This document shows positions 1 to 6,305 of a stretch of 6,990 nt of DNA, one piece after another. The first letter of the stretch is position 1. Each line of letters starts with the position of its first letter. The notes under the pieces are model-generated. The model was not told the DNA's origin. It searched no databases and saw only the letters and a program-made list of their open reading frames with translations. A program made the translations under genes and the position numbers. This stretch comes from Candidatus Gastranaerophilales bacterium. Its GTDB lineage: Bacteria; Cyanobacteriota; Vampirovibrionia; Gastranaerophilales; Gastranaerophilaceae. The stretch is taken from assembly GCA_944326625.1 (NCBI GenBank), contig CALVER010000073.1:1-6990 (forward strand). Reading direction: 5' to 3'.

Positions 1-1073
1 TTACGGTTGTAACAGACTTTTACGCTGACATAAAACGCGGAAACGACATTGTTAACGCGGAAATCGTTGCGGAATCCTTCACGGGGCAGAGACTCCAGCT
101 TTCCAGAAGATTTTTTGTGCCGGTAATTTTCACGGGGAACAACTCAGCAAATTACCTGAAAAATTTGAAATTTCTCGCTGATGACCAGGATTACGTTGAA
201 TACAGAATTTTCAATTTCAAAAGGCATTTGCAGGAATTTGCGAACCTGAAAGAAATGCGTGAAAGGCCTGTCAAACTCTTTAAGCGCGTTTTGCAATGCA
301 CGGATTTAATTTATCCGCTTTTGGACGAACAAACAGCCGCGGACATAACGAAAACTATTGAAACGAATTTGAATAATCCGCAAATCAGGCTTTTAAATGA
401 CTGGTACACGGCGTTATTTAATCTTATGCAGATAACTTCAATGCCGAATATTTACAAAAAATCAGAAGCCGCGCACAAAGTTACGGAGCACTTAAACGCA
501 ATGAAACTCATTGTTCAAGACATGAAAACATCAAATTTATTCCAAACTTCCGATGTTACCCTGATTGAGAACACCACAAACACGCTGGCGCAAGGGCTTA
601 CGCAAATAAAATCCCCGCAGACGTTGCAAGATTACCACAAATTCGTAATTAAAACCTCAAAACCCGCTATGGAAACCGTTGACAGAATTATTTACAATTC
701 AACAAACAGCACGGATAAAATTCCCGAATACATTGAAATGTTTAACGAAATAATGAAGTCCGCGGGATTTCACAGGATTGAGATGTGCTGGCTCGGCAAA
801 AATCTCCTCGGGGTTGTGAAAGATGAATTTACCCTGCAAATTCCGGAAAAAGACTTAAAAATTATGGCAAAAGAAAATAAACTTCCTGACGCGGATTACA
901 AATTCATTGACAAATCAGAGCTTTCCGGCCCGAAAGTCCGCTACGCCGTCTGGGTTCGCCATAATCCGACGCCTGATGAAGAACAAAACTGGCAGAAAAT
1001 GAAAACAAAATTGCTTCAGGATAAGAAAAATTTCAAAATAAAAAGACGCTTTACCCTTCTAAAAGCCTTTTGA
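1..1073 (+). CDS. Hypothetical protein, 5'-truncated by window edge
   Basis: The frame is open from the first full codon (position 3) to the TGA at 1071-1073, giving at least 356 residues. A GTG at 117 could serve as a start, but the 38 codons before it read as ordinary coding sequence and the GTG has no convincing ribosome binding site, so the true start probably lies upstream of the window. I do not recognise the family. The visible part has no signal peptide and no membrane segment. It is rich in Lys, Asn and Glu, mostly helical in character through the middle, with a more mixed strand-like C-terminal part (around GPKVRYAVWVRHNPTPDEE) and a basic tail (KKNFKIKRRF). It looks soluble and cytoplasmic. 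Its last 23 bp overlap the 3' end of the convergent flippase gene. The reading frame is certain; no function is proposed. Confidence 0.8.
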   Translation, partial: TVVTDFYADIKRGNDIVNAEIVAESFTGQRLQLSRRFFVPVIFTGNNSANYLKNLKFLADDQDYVEYRIFNFKRHLQEFANLKEMRERPVKLFKRVLQCTDLIYPLLDEQTAADITKTIETNLNNPQIRLLNDWYTALFNLMQITSMPNIYKKSEAAHKVTEHLNAMKLIVQDMKTSNLFQTSDVTLIENTTNTLAQGLTQIKSPQTLQDYHKFVIKTSKPAMETVDRIIYNSTNSTDKIPEYIEMFNEIMKSAGFHRIEMCWLGKNLLGVVKDEFTLQIPEKDLKIMAKENKLPDADYKFIDKSELSGPKVRYAVWVRHNPTPDEEQNWQKMKTKLLQDKKNFKIKRRFTLLKAF

Positions 1074-2490
1074 GCCCCAAAACACTGAAAAGATAACACA
1101 AGAAAATATACAAAATAATCTTGATTATGCCGCCGTAAATAAATTCCGTATCAAATAAAAGGCTTGCGGGCAAATATGCCGCCAAAGTAATCATAACCGA
1201 CATCACAACCGTTTTTAAAATCGCAAAATAATTCACATAATCCAAATTCTTAAACCTGATCAAAAGATTCATCCCGAATAAAATCAGCACGGATAACAAC
1301 ATTGCAAGCCCCGCCCCCGCAAGGTGAAAATGGCCGATTAAAACAAAATTCAAATAAAGACAAATTAATCCCGCAAAAAGGCTTACGCCCATTTCAACGA
1401 ATGTTTTGTTTTCCAGATGATATTTCATGTTAAAAAGCTTCATTAACTCGTGCACAAAAAGGCTTACGGCAAAAAATGACAGCAGTATAAACGCGCCCGG
1501 AAACTTATCCGCAAAAGCGATTTTGTTAATTTCCCGCGGGAAATAACAAAACAGCGCCGCAACAGGAATAAATAAAGCGCAATACAGCCGGATTGAATTT
1601 GTCAGATAAGGCTTGATTTTACGCTTGTTTTCGTATTTTTTTACCACAAAAGGAAAAATCGCAAAGGAAAATGTTGACAAAAGCGGAGTTAAAATGCTTG
1701 TCACGAAAAAATACGAAACACCCGCCGCTGCCGCGTCCGCAAAATATTGATTATACTGAAAAACAAATTTATTAATATTAAGAATTGCCCAGATGCTTGT
1801 GTTTGTAATAATCTGCGGCAGGGCATATTTCAGGCTCTCAGCCAGAATTTCAGTGTTAATTTTGTCCAAAAATTTGAGCCTCAAACCTATTTGCTTAAAA
1901 ATAAATATATCAATCCCGAAAACAGCCGCCCCCATTGCCCACAAAGCCGCAAAAACATTCGGCAGAAAATCCGTAAACACCAAAAACAACCCCAGAAGCG
2001 ACATCTGGTAAATTATTATGCTGAACGTATAAAGAAAAGGCCTGTTCAATACCCTCAGCATTTGATACAAAAACTGCCTTATGCCAACCGGAATTACGAG
2101 AAAAAGCGTCAGCAAAAGAACGGGCTTGCCGATAAAAAATCTCGCCTCAACAACCCCCGAAAACAATACATATCCCGCAAAAATTACCAGATACATTATA
2201 AGTGTAAGCCAAATAATATTTGAAAAAAATTCGTCAAGTTTTCCTGCCCCCTTGTATTTTTCGTAAAATCTTAACGCAGACTTTGCAATCCAGTCCGTTG
2301 AACACGTGCACACAAGGTTCAATACCCCTATTGCAAGATAAAAGACCCCCAGCTCTTTTTCACTCAAAATATGCGCCAGAACAGGCACAATAATAAGAGA
2401 ATTCAATACAACCAGAAGTCTTGAGGGCAAATAACTCAAAAACGTCATCATGATTGCATTTAAGCTCTTATTTAACCTTACAGTAAGCAT
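1051..2490 (-). CDS. Wzx-like polysaccharide flippase (MOP superfamily)
   Basis: A 479-residue, strongly hydrophobic protein with about 12-14 predicted membrane segments. The N-terminal region (SYLPSRLLVVLNSLIIVPVLA, then a short loop with LSEKELGVFYL) has the look of the O-antigen/polysaccharide flippases (Polysacc_synt families), which move lipid-linked glycans across the inner membrane. Length fits that family. Conserved charged residues lie in loops, such as DWIAKSALRFYEKYKG after the second segment. I chose the ATG at 2490-2488 because it overlaps the TAA of the upstream pilin gene as TAATG, suggesting coupled translation. A TTG at 2508 and an ATG at 2451 are alternatives. No separate promoter is seen, so it is probably expressed from the pilin promoter. 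No glycosyltransferase or polymerase lies in the window, so the substrate cannot be inferred. Wzx versus another MOP member is not settled. Confidence 0.85.
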   Translation of the reverse strand: MLTVRLNKSLNAIMMTFLSYLPSRLLVVLNSLIIVPVLAHILSEKELGVFYLAIGVLNLVCTCSTDWIAKSALRFYEKYKGAGKLDEFFSNIIWLTLIMYLVIFAGYVLFSGVVEARFFIGKPVLLLTLFLVIPVGIRQFLYQMLRVLNRPFLYTFSIIIYQMSLLGLFLVFTDFLPNVFAALWAMGAAVFGIDIFIFKQIGLRLKFLDKINTEILAESLKYALPQIITNTSIWAILNINKFVFQYNQYFADAAAAGVSYFFVTSILTPLLSTFSFAIFPFVVKKYENKRKIKPYLTNSIRLYCALFIPVAALFCYFPREINKIAFADKFPGAFILLSFFAVSLFVHELMKLFNMKYHLENKTFVEMGVSLFAGLICLYLNFVLIGHFHLAGAGLAMLLSVLILFGMNLLIRFKNLDYVNYFAILKTVVMSVMITLAAYLPASLLFDTEFIYGGIIKIILYIFLCYLFSVLGLKRLLEG

Positions 2491-3128
2491 TAATAATCCA
2501 TAACCCAATCGGCATTTATTATTCTGTTAAAACAGCCTGACCCGTAAGTATTGCCGGTACAGGTGCTCAAATTGTCGGTAGAACTAACCCTGTCGCCGAT
2601 AAATCCGTCCATATAAATGTAAAATAAAAACAGATCACGACCTGCTATATTCGGCTGTTTCGGGCCGTTTATGTCTGTAAGAACACGCGCAACATGCTTT
2701 GTTGCCGCCGCCGGAGGTTCAATACAAATTGATGCGCCCGTTGATGTTCCGACACAATATGCGTTACCTTTTTTCGGCAAAGTAATGTCTTCGGCATTCA
2801 AATTTTTATAAGCTGCCGCAAAACACTCTCCCGGCTCGGTTTCACAATCCGTTGTAACTTTGAAATATTTTTTCAAAAACGCACCTGCCGTGTCCGTAAC
2901 GTTTTCCGATGACTCCATATAAAGCGATGATTTAAAAATTGATGAGGCCCTTTCGTCAATCAGCATAAGCCTTACAGCGTTTGAAATCGCGGTATAAGTA
3001 CTTTGTAAAGCAGCCACCTGAGATTTTGAAGTAAAATTATTGACCAGAACAGGTGTCATAATAGACGCAATAATCCCGACTATCACAAGTGCAATTAAAA
3101 TTTCACCAAGAGTAAAGCCTTTTTTCAT
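2490..3128 (-). CDS. Type IV pilin-like / type II pseudopilin protein B
   Basis: A 212-residue prepilin. The N-terminus MKKG^FTLGEI is a class III signal: Gly before the cleavage site, Phe after it, Glu at mature position 5, then a hydrophobic helix of about 20 residues. Prepilin peptidase should cut after Gly4, and the mature protein would assemble in a pilus or pseudopilus in the envelope. The globular part has six cysteines (C95, C102, C125, C135, C190, C199), a D152-x-NGP-xx-PN-xxGRDLF core (152-167) and ends in DWVMDY. The start is fixed by the prepilin signal and by a TAGGGGTG ribosome site 5-7 nt upstream that contains the stop codon of pilin A. An in-frame codon at 3218 would place 30 unrelated residues before the signal and is rejected. 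It is a paralogue of pilin A. Minor pilin versus secretion pseudopilin cannot be decided. Confidence 0.9.
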   Translation of the reverse strand: MKKGFTLGEILIALVIVGIIASIMTPVLVNNFTSKSQVAALQSTYTAISNAVRLMLIDERASSIFKSSLYMESSENVTDTAGAFLKKYFKVTTDCETEPGECFAAAYKNLNAEDITLPKKGNAYCVGTSTGASICIEPPAAATKHVARVLTDINGPKQPNIAGRDLFLFYIYMDGFIGDRVSSTDNLSTCTGNTYGSGCFNRIINADWVMDY

Positions 3129-3138
3129 ATATACACCC

Positions 3139-3768
3139 CTAGTAATCCATTTTCCAGCCGTTCTTTTCCAAAAGATATAAGCAGTCAAGACCGTATGTAC
3201 TGCCGTTATTACAGTCATCCTGAATGTCCTCCAGCTCTTTACCGTCAGAATCCGATCCGACCATGCCGTTTTGGAAAAGACGCACCATAAACAAATCTCT
3301 TCCTGCTACATTCGGGCCTTCAGGGCCGTTAACATCAATAAAGAAGCCTGCATTTTCACCGGCTGTTACTTCCATAAGCTGAATAGCAGCCCCGCTAGGC
3401 AATAAAGCGTCATCTCCGTCCGCATCGACTGTAAACGGGCCTATTCCGGTTCCGTCAATCCCCGTGTAGCTTGACGCAAAACACGAACTGAAATTCTCAT
3501 CATCACAATTCATTGAAGAATTCAAATATTCGCTGAAAAAGACCGACGGTGTATCCGCAAGCGAAGAATCACTTATATCGGTCACTCTTTCCGCTATCAT
3601 AAGATTATTAACAGCATCATTTAACGACTTGATTGTAGCTTCAAGCTTAACTATATTGGATCTGTCAGACATATTCGTAACTAATGTCGGAATTGTCAAA
3701 GCTGCGACAACACCTATTATAGAAAGCGTTAACAGTACTTCCGAAAGTGTGAATGCAAATCTTTTCAT
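3139..3768 (-). CDS. Type IV pilin-like / type II pseudopilin protein A
   Basis: A 209-residue prepilin and first gene of the minus-strand cluster. The N-terminus MKRFA^FTLSEV has the FTLxE signature with Glu at mature position 5 and a long hydrophobic helix (to about residue 32), but Ala instead of the usual Gly before the cleavage site. The globular domain is acidic, with four cysteines arranged as two probable pairs (C88/C96 and C186/C196), a D145-V-NGP-xx-PN-xxGRDLF core (145-160) that resembles the loop seen in many pseudopilins, and the C-terminus GWKMDY. Pilin B has the same plan (C-x6/7-C-F-A then Tyr, the NGP/GRDLF core, W-x-MDY), so the two arose by duplication. The start is supported by AAGGGG 9 nt upstream and by the signal itself. 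Role in adhesion, uptake or secretion cannot be told from sequence. Confidence 0.9.
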   Translation of the reverse strand: MKRFAFTLSEVLLTLSIIGVVAALTIPTLVTNMSDRSNIVKLEATIKSLNDAVNNLMIAERVTDISDSSLADTPSVFFSEYLNSSMNCDDENFSSCFASSYTGIDGTGIGPFTVDADGDDALLPSGAAIQLMEVTAGENAGFFIDVNGPEGPNVAGRDLFMVRLFQNGMVGSDSDGKELEDIQDDCNNGSTYGLDCLYLLEKNGWKMDY

Positions 3769-3777
3769 AAAAATAAT

Positions 3778-3783
3778 CCCCTT
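3778..3783 (-). promoter_or_regulatory. Ribosome binding site of pilin A
   Basis: AAGGGG on the minus strand, 9 nt before the ATG at 3768. It supports that start, which also begins the prepilin signal. Confidence 0.75.
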
Positions 3784-3802
3784 AAACTACAATCCTGAAC
3801 AC

Positions 3803-3831
3803 ACTTTAACATATTTGCAGCCCTCTGTCAA
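3803..3831 (-). promoter_or_regulatory. Promoter of the pilin-pilin-flippase operon
   Basis: On the minus strand a perfect -35 box TTGACA (3831-3826) is followed after exactly 17 bp by TAAAGT (3808-3803; four of six consensus bases). TGT directly precedes it, so it is an extended -10 (TGnTAAAGT). Transcription would start near 3796, leaving a leader of about 28 nt with a good ribosome binding site. No other promoter of similar quality was seen before pilin B or the flippase, consistent with a single operon. Confidence 0.7.
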
Positions 3832-3863
3832 ACATGCAAACATTAAATTATGTAAAGCAAATT

Positions 3864-3875
3864 GTAAAATTTTAC
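3864..3875. promoter_or_regulatory. 12-bp palindrome, candidate operator
   Basis: GTAAAATTTTAC is a perfect inverted repeat ending directly at the -35 box of the flavoprotein promoter and lying about 33 bp behind the -35 of the divergent pilin promoter. The motif TGTAAA occurs at 3851, 3863 and 3899, at spacings of 12 and 36 bp. A dimeric regulator could bind here. AT-rich palindromes of this size also arise by chance, so this is only a candidate. Confidence 0.35.
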
Positions 3876-3904
3876 TTGACCCAAACCACGCCCCATGTTG
3901 TAAA
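3876..3904 (+). promoter_or_regulatory. Promoter of the flavoprotein gene
   Basis: A TTGACC -35 box (3876-3881) is followed by a 17-bp spacer and TGTAAA (3899-3904; four of six consensus bases). The start of transcription would be near 3911, giving a very short leader that holds AGAGGG (3914-3919) seven nt before the ATG. Confidence 0.55.
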
Positions 3905-3926
3905 CTGGATAAGAGAGGGTAAGCAT

Positions 3927-4466
3927 ATGGGTAAAAAAATTTTAGTAGTATCATCAAGTCCGCGCAGAGGCGGAAATTCGGATTTATTATGTGATGAATT
4001 TGTAAAAGGCGCACAAGAAGCCGGCCACAATGTCGAAAAAATATTTCTTGCGGACAAACACATCAATTACTGCAAAGGCTGCGAAGTCTGCGATTCCACA
4101 AGCGAATGCATACAGCAGGACGATATGCAGGAAATTCTGGACAAAGTCGTGGACAGTGACGTAATAGTACTTGCGGCACCGATATATTTTTACACACCGT
4201 GCGCCCAGATGAAAACTTTCATCGACAGATGTGTTCCCCGATATCTGGACATAAAAAACAAAGAATTTTACTATATAATAACTGCCGCTGACACAATGCC
4301 CAAAAATATGGATCGTGCACTTTCAAGCTTCAGGGGATTTACGCTGGACTGTCTTGAAGGCACAAAAGAAAGCGGGATTCTCTACGGACTCGGCGTATGG
4401 CACAAGGGCGAAGTAAAAGGCTCCGCACTTTTGGCTGATGCCTATAACATGGGCAAAAATGCTTAA
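3927..4466 (+). CDS. Iron-sulfur flavoprotein-like / NADPH-dependent FMN reductase family protein
   Basis: A 179-residue cytoplasmic flavodoxin-fold protein. KILVVSSSPRRGGNS (4-18) is the beta1-loop that binds FMN phosphate in the NADPH-dependent FMN reductase family, and APIYFYTPCAQMKTFIDR (around 95-112) is the second flavin-contact segment. Residues 49-61 carry four cysteines spaced C-x2-C-x2-C-x5-C. This matches the compact CX2CX2CX4-7C motif known from archaeal and bacterial Isf proteins, where it holds a [4Fe-4S] cluster and links FMN to electron donors in defence against oxygen and peroxide. A cluster here is inferred, not shown. The start at 3927 is set by AGAGGG 7 nt upstream and by the beta-strand beginning at once; an in-frame ATG at 3834 precedes the promoter and adds unrelated residues. 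It is divergent from the pilin operon and lies 30 bp before the TolC gene, with no terminator seen between them. Confidence 0.87.
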   Translation: MGKKILVVSSSPRRGGNSDLLCDEFVKGAQEAGHNVEKIFLADKHINYCKGCEVCDSTSECIQQDDMQEILDKVVDSDVIVLAAPIYFYTPCAQMKTFIDRCVPRYLDIKNKEFYYIITAADTMPKNMDRALSSFRGFTLDCLEGTKESGILYGLGVWHKGEVKGSALLADAYNMGKNA

Positions 4467-4478
4467 CAAATAATTTCA

Positions 4479-4487
4479 TGCTATAAT
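4479..4487 (+). promoter_or_regulatory. Extended -10 promoter of the TolC-family gene
   Basis: TGCTATAAT is a full extended -10 element (TGn plus consensus TATAAT at 4482-4487). No -35 box at normal spacing is evident; TTAACA at 4463-4468 would be only 13 bp away. The ATG lies 9 nt after the box, so the transcript would begin at or 1-3 nt before the start codon. Confidence 0.6.
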
Positions 4488-4496
4488 TTTAACAGT

Positions 4497-5807
4497 ATGA
4501 AAAAGATTTTAATTATACTGCTTTTAATTTTCACATGCCAGGTAATCACACCGGGGATTGAGGATGTAAAAAAGGTTAAAAAAGTATATCTTGATGAGGC
4601 AGTAACCGCTGCCGTAAAAAATAATATTGATTTAAAAGCCGCACAAATAGAAGTCGAGATTGCGAAAAACAACATAAAAACCGCGAACAAACTTCAAAAC
4701 CCCTCTGTTGACGCGTTTTACTTTTTGGGGGCATCAGGAAGATCGGAGCCGCGGCAGGTAGGCTTAAGCGAGACCGTGGAAATTCTCAAACGCAGTGCAC
4801 GCAAAAATCTTGCGGCGTCTAACCTTGCGCTTGTGGAAAAAAACGTCGGCTACACAAAATTTGACCTTATGATGGATGTCAGGGAAGCTTACATAAACCT
4901 TGTCGCGCAAAAATCAATTCTCGATACGCTTGAGCAGCAAAAAGAATTGCAGGAGGAACTTTTAGACATAGCACGCAATCGTGCGGAATTAAACGAAGTT
5001 CCGGAAATCGACGTTCTGCAGGCTGAAATTGCGCTTAACCAGCTGATTACGCAGGTAAATACGGCAAAAGTGAATGTAAATACGGCACTTACGGACTTCA
5101 ATAAAATAATAAACGACCCTGACAAAGTTATCTATGACAGTAAGGACAAACTTTTCACGGAAGAAAACAACTTTGCGGAAATGCTTACCCCGCCGCCGAC
5201 ATACCGATTTCCCGAATTCAATATTATTATGGAAAAAGCGCTTGAAAACCGCTATGACATAAAAATTGCAAAACAGGAAATTGATATTGCGGAAAAAAAT
5301 ATGACAGTTGTGTCACGGCAAAGAATTCCGGACATCTCGCTATCAGGCGGATACGCCTACAAGCCGGGAGCCTATTCTGATACCGGTCACTTCAATAACG
5401 GAGCCTATGCAGGCGCAAGCCTTGTGAATATTCCGCTGTTTTACAACTACTCACCGGAAATTCAAAACGCGGCACTTAAAGTTCAACAGGCGGAATTAAA
5501 ATATCAATCTGCGCAAAACAAAGCCATAAAAGACGTAAGCGCGGCTTACGAAAGATTTTTAACAGCAGGGGAAAACCTCAATTACTATGAGGAAAAAATT
5601 CTAAAGAGTTCGGAAAAAATGATTGACATGTCAATGGACAGCTACGAACACGGCAAATCCGATATTACGGCGTTAATCGTAATGAAACAGGCTTACAAAT
5701 CCATAATCGTGGGCTATACTTATGCGCTGAGCGAATACTACAACAGCTGGACGGATTTTCTGCGCGAAACCAACGACGAGGATTTTGAACTTCCGGAAGA
5801 TATTTAA
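4497..5807 (+). CDS. TolC-family outer membrane efflux/secretion channel
   Basis: A 436-residue protein of normal length for the outer-membrane efflux family. An N-terminal signal (MKK then ILIILLLIF, ending near TCQ at 13-15) fixes the start although no Shine-Dalgarno is present. Two homologous helical halves follow: the first begins at LDEAVTAAVKNNIDLKAAQ (32-50), the second near MEKALENRYDIKIAKQEIDI (245-264). Each half has the long coiled-coil helices and a strand segment (ISLSGGYAY at 280-288; LVNIPLFYNYSPEIQNA at 309-325) typical of the trimeric alpha/beta barrel. It would span periplasm and outer membrane and export small molecules or proteins with an inner-membrane pump. No pump or adaptor gene is adjacent in the window, so the substrate is unknown. 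Cys14 lacks a good lipobox, so a lipoprotein form is possible but unlikely. Confidence 0.92.
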   Translation: MKKILIILLLIFTCQVITPGIEDVKKVKKVYLDEAVTAAVKNNIDLKAAQIEVEIAKNNIKTANKLQNPSVDAFYFLGASGRSEPRQVGLSETVEILKRSARKNLAASNLALVEKNVGYTKFDLMMDVREAYINLVAQKSILDTLEQQKELQEELLDIARNRAELNEVPEIDVLQAEIALNQLITQVNTAKVNVNTALTDFNKIINDPDKVIYDSKDKLFTEENNFAEMLTPPPTYRFPEFNIIMEKALENRYDIKIAKQEIDIAEKNMTVVSRQRIPDISLSGGYAYKPGAYSDTGHFNNGAYAGASLVNIPLFYNYSPEIQNAALKVQQAELKYQSAQNKAIKDVSAAYERFLTAGENLNYYEEKILKSSEKMIDMSMDSYEHGKSDITALIVMKQAYKSIIVGYTYALSEYYNSWTDFLRETNDEDFELPEDI

Positions 5808-5873
5808 ACTCTTATTTGTAAAAAAATGTAAATAGTGATAAAAAAAACACGACAAATTTTAAATTTTTACGAT

Positions 5874-5890
5874 TTTAATACTTTCAGGAG
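5874..5890 (+). promoter_or_regulatory. Weak promoter -10 and ribosome binding site before the repeat protein
   Basis: TTTAAT (5874-5879) matches five of six -10 positions, but no good -35 box lies at the right distance and the region is very AT-rich, so the promoter is uncertain. AGGAG (5886-5890), 9 nt before the ATG at 5900, is a clear ribosome binding site and decides the start. Confidence 0.4.
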
Positions 5891-5899
5891 AATTAAGAC

Positions 5900-6292
5900 A
5901 TGCAAATACAAAAAATCGGATTTTATCGACCGTTTACCGCAAGAAAAAATAATGAATTAAATACATTTGCTAACGGAACAATAAAAGAGACATCTTACGG
6001 CAAATACGGAGAAATTAAGGAAGAAAAAACAATTCTTAACGGAAAAGTAATAAAAGATGAAATTTATCACTACGGGGCAGACGGCAAACTTCAAGGGCAT
6101 ACAAAAAAATATTATTATAACGGTAATGAATATACAGAAAAACTGTTTTTTGACGGTTCAAAATATACAAAAAAATTTTTCGTAAACGGAAAACCTACGG
6201 GAAATTCATATCCTGAACACATAAACCAGCCGGCAGCAATTTATCCGCGTGAAATTGATTATGACGAAGAAGAAAATATTTTAAACAAATAG
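5900..6292 (+). CDS. Small repeat protein with about 11-residue turn repeats (MORN/YwqK-like look)
   Basis: A 130-residue protein of unknown function with a clear ribosome binding site. Residues 23-101 are built from short units centred on an Asn/Asp-Gly or Tyr-Gly turn followed by a polar strand. The turn glycines fall at 26, 37, 48, 62, 75, 86 and 97, a spacing of 11 with two longer steps of 14 and 13. Units such as YYNGNEYTEKL, FFDGSKYTKKF and FVNGKPTG align well. This resembles MORN_2/YwqK-type beta-hairpin repeats, although I cannot assign the family firmly. There is no standard signal peptide; the N-terminus (MQIQKIGFYRPFTARKNN) is a distinct non-repeat segment and the C-terminus is acidic (DYDEEEN). 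It follows the TolC gene after 92 bp on the same strand, but probably as a separate unit. Confidence 0.75.
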   Translation: MQIQKIGFYRPFTARKNNELNTFANGTIKETSYGKYGEIKEEKTILNGKVIKDEIYHYGADGKLQGHTKKYYYNGNEYTEKLFFDGSKYTKKFFVNGKPTGNSYPEHINQPAAIYPREIDYDEEENILNK

Positions 6293-6305
6293 ATATACTA
6301 TATAA

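Noticed and set aside
1747..2266. Three open frames on the plus strand (1747-2223, 1793-2011, 2081-2266)
   Set aside because: They lie fully inside the flippase gene on the other strand. Their peptides are Lys/Asn/Gln-rich without a recognisable domain, as expected for the reverse complement of an AT-rich membrane protein gene.
3834..3926. Longer form of the flavoprotein starting at ATG 3834
   Set aside because: The extra 31 residues would be encoded upstream of and through the promoter; the ATG at 3927 has a ribosome site and starts the flavodoxin beta-strand.
3629..4066. Frames across the divergent promoter region (3629-3922 plus, 3787-4014 minus, 3872-4066 minus)
   Set aside because: They overlap well-supported genes and both promoters, lack ribosome sites and show no domain.
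5808..5885. Possible hairpin after the TolC gene (GTAAAAA paired with TTTTTAC)
   Set aside because: The stem is all but pure A/T with a loop of about 40 nt, which is not convincing as a terminator or regulator.
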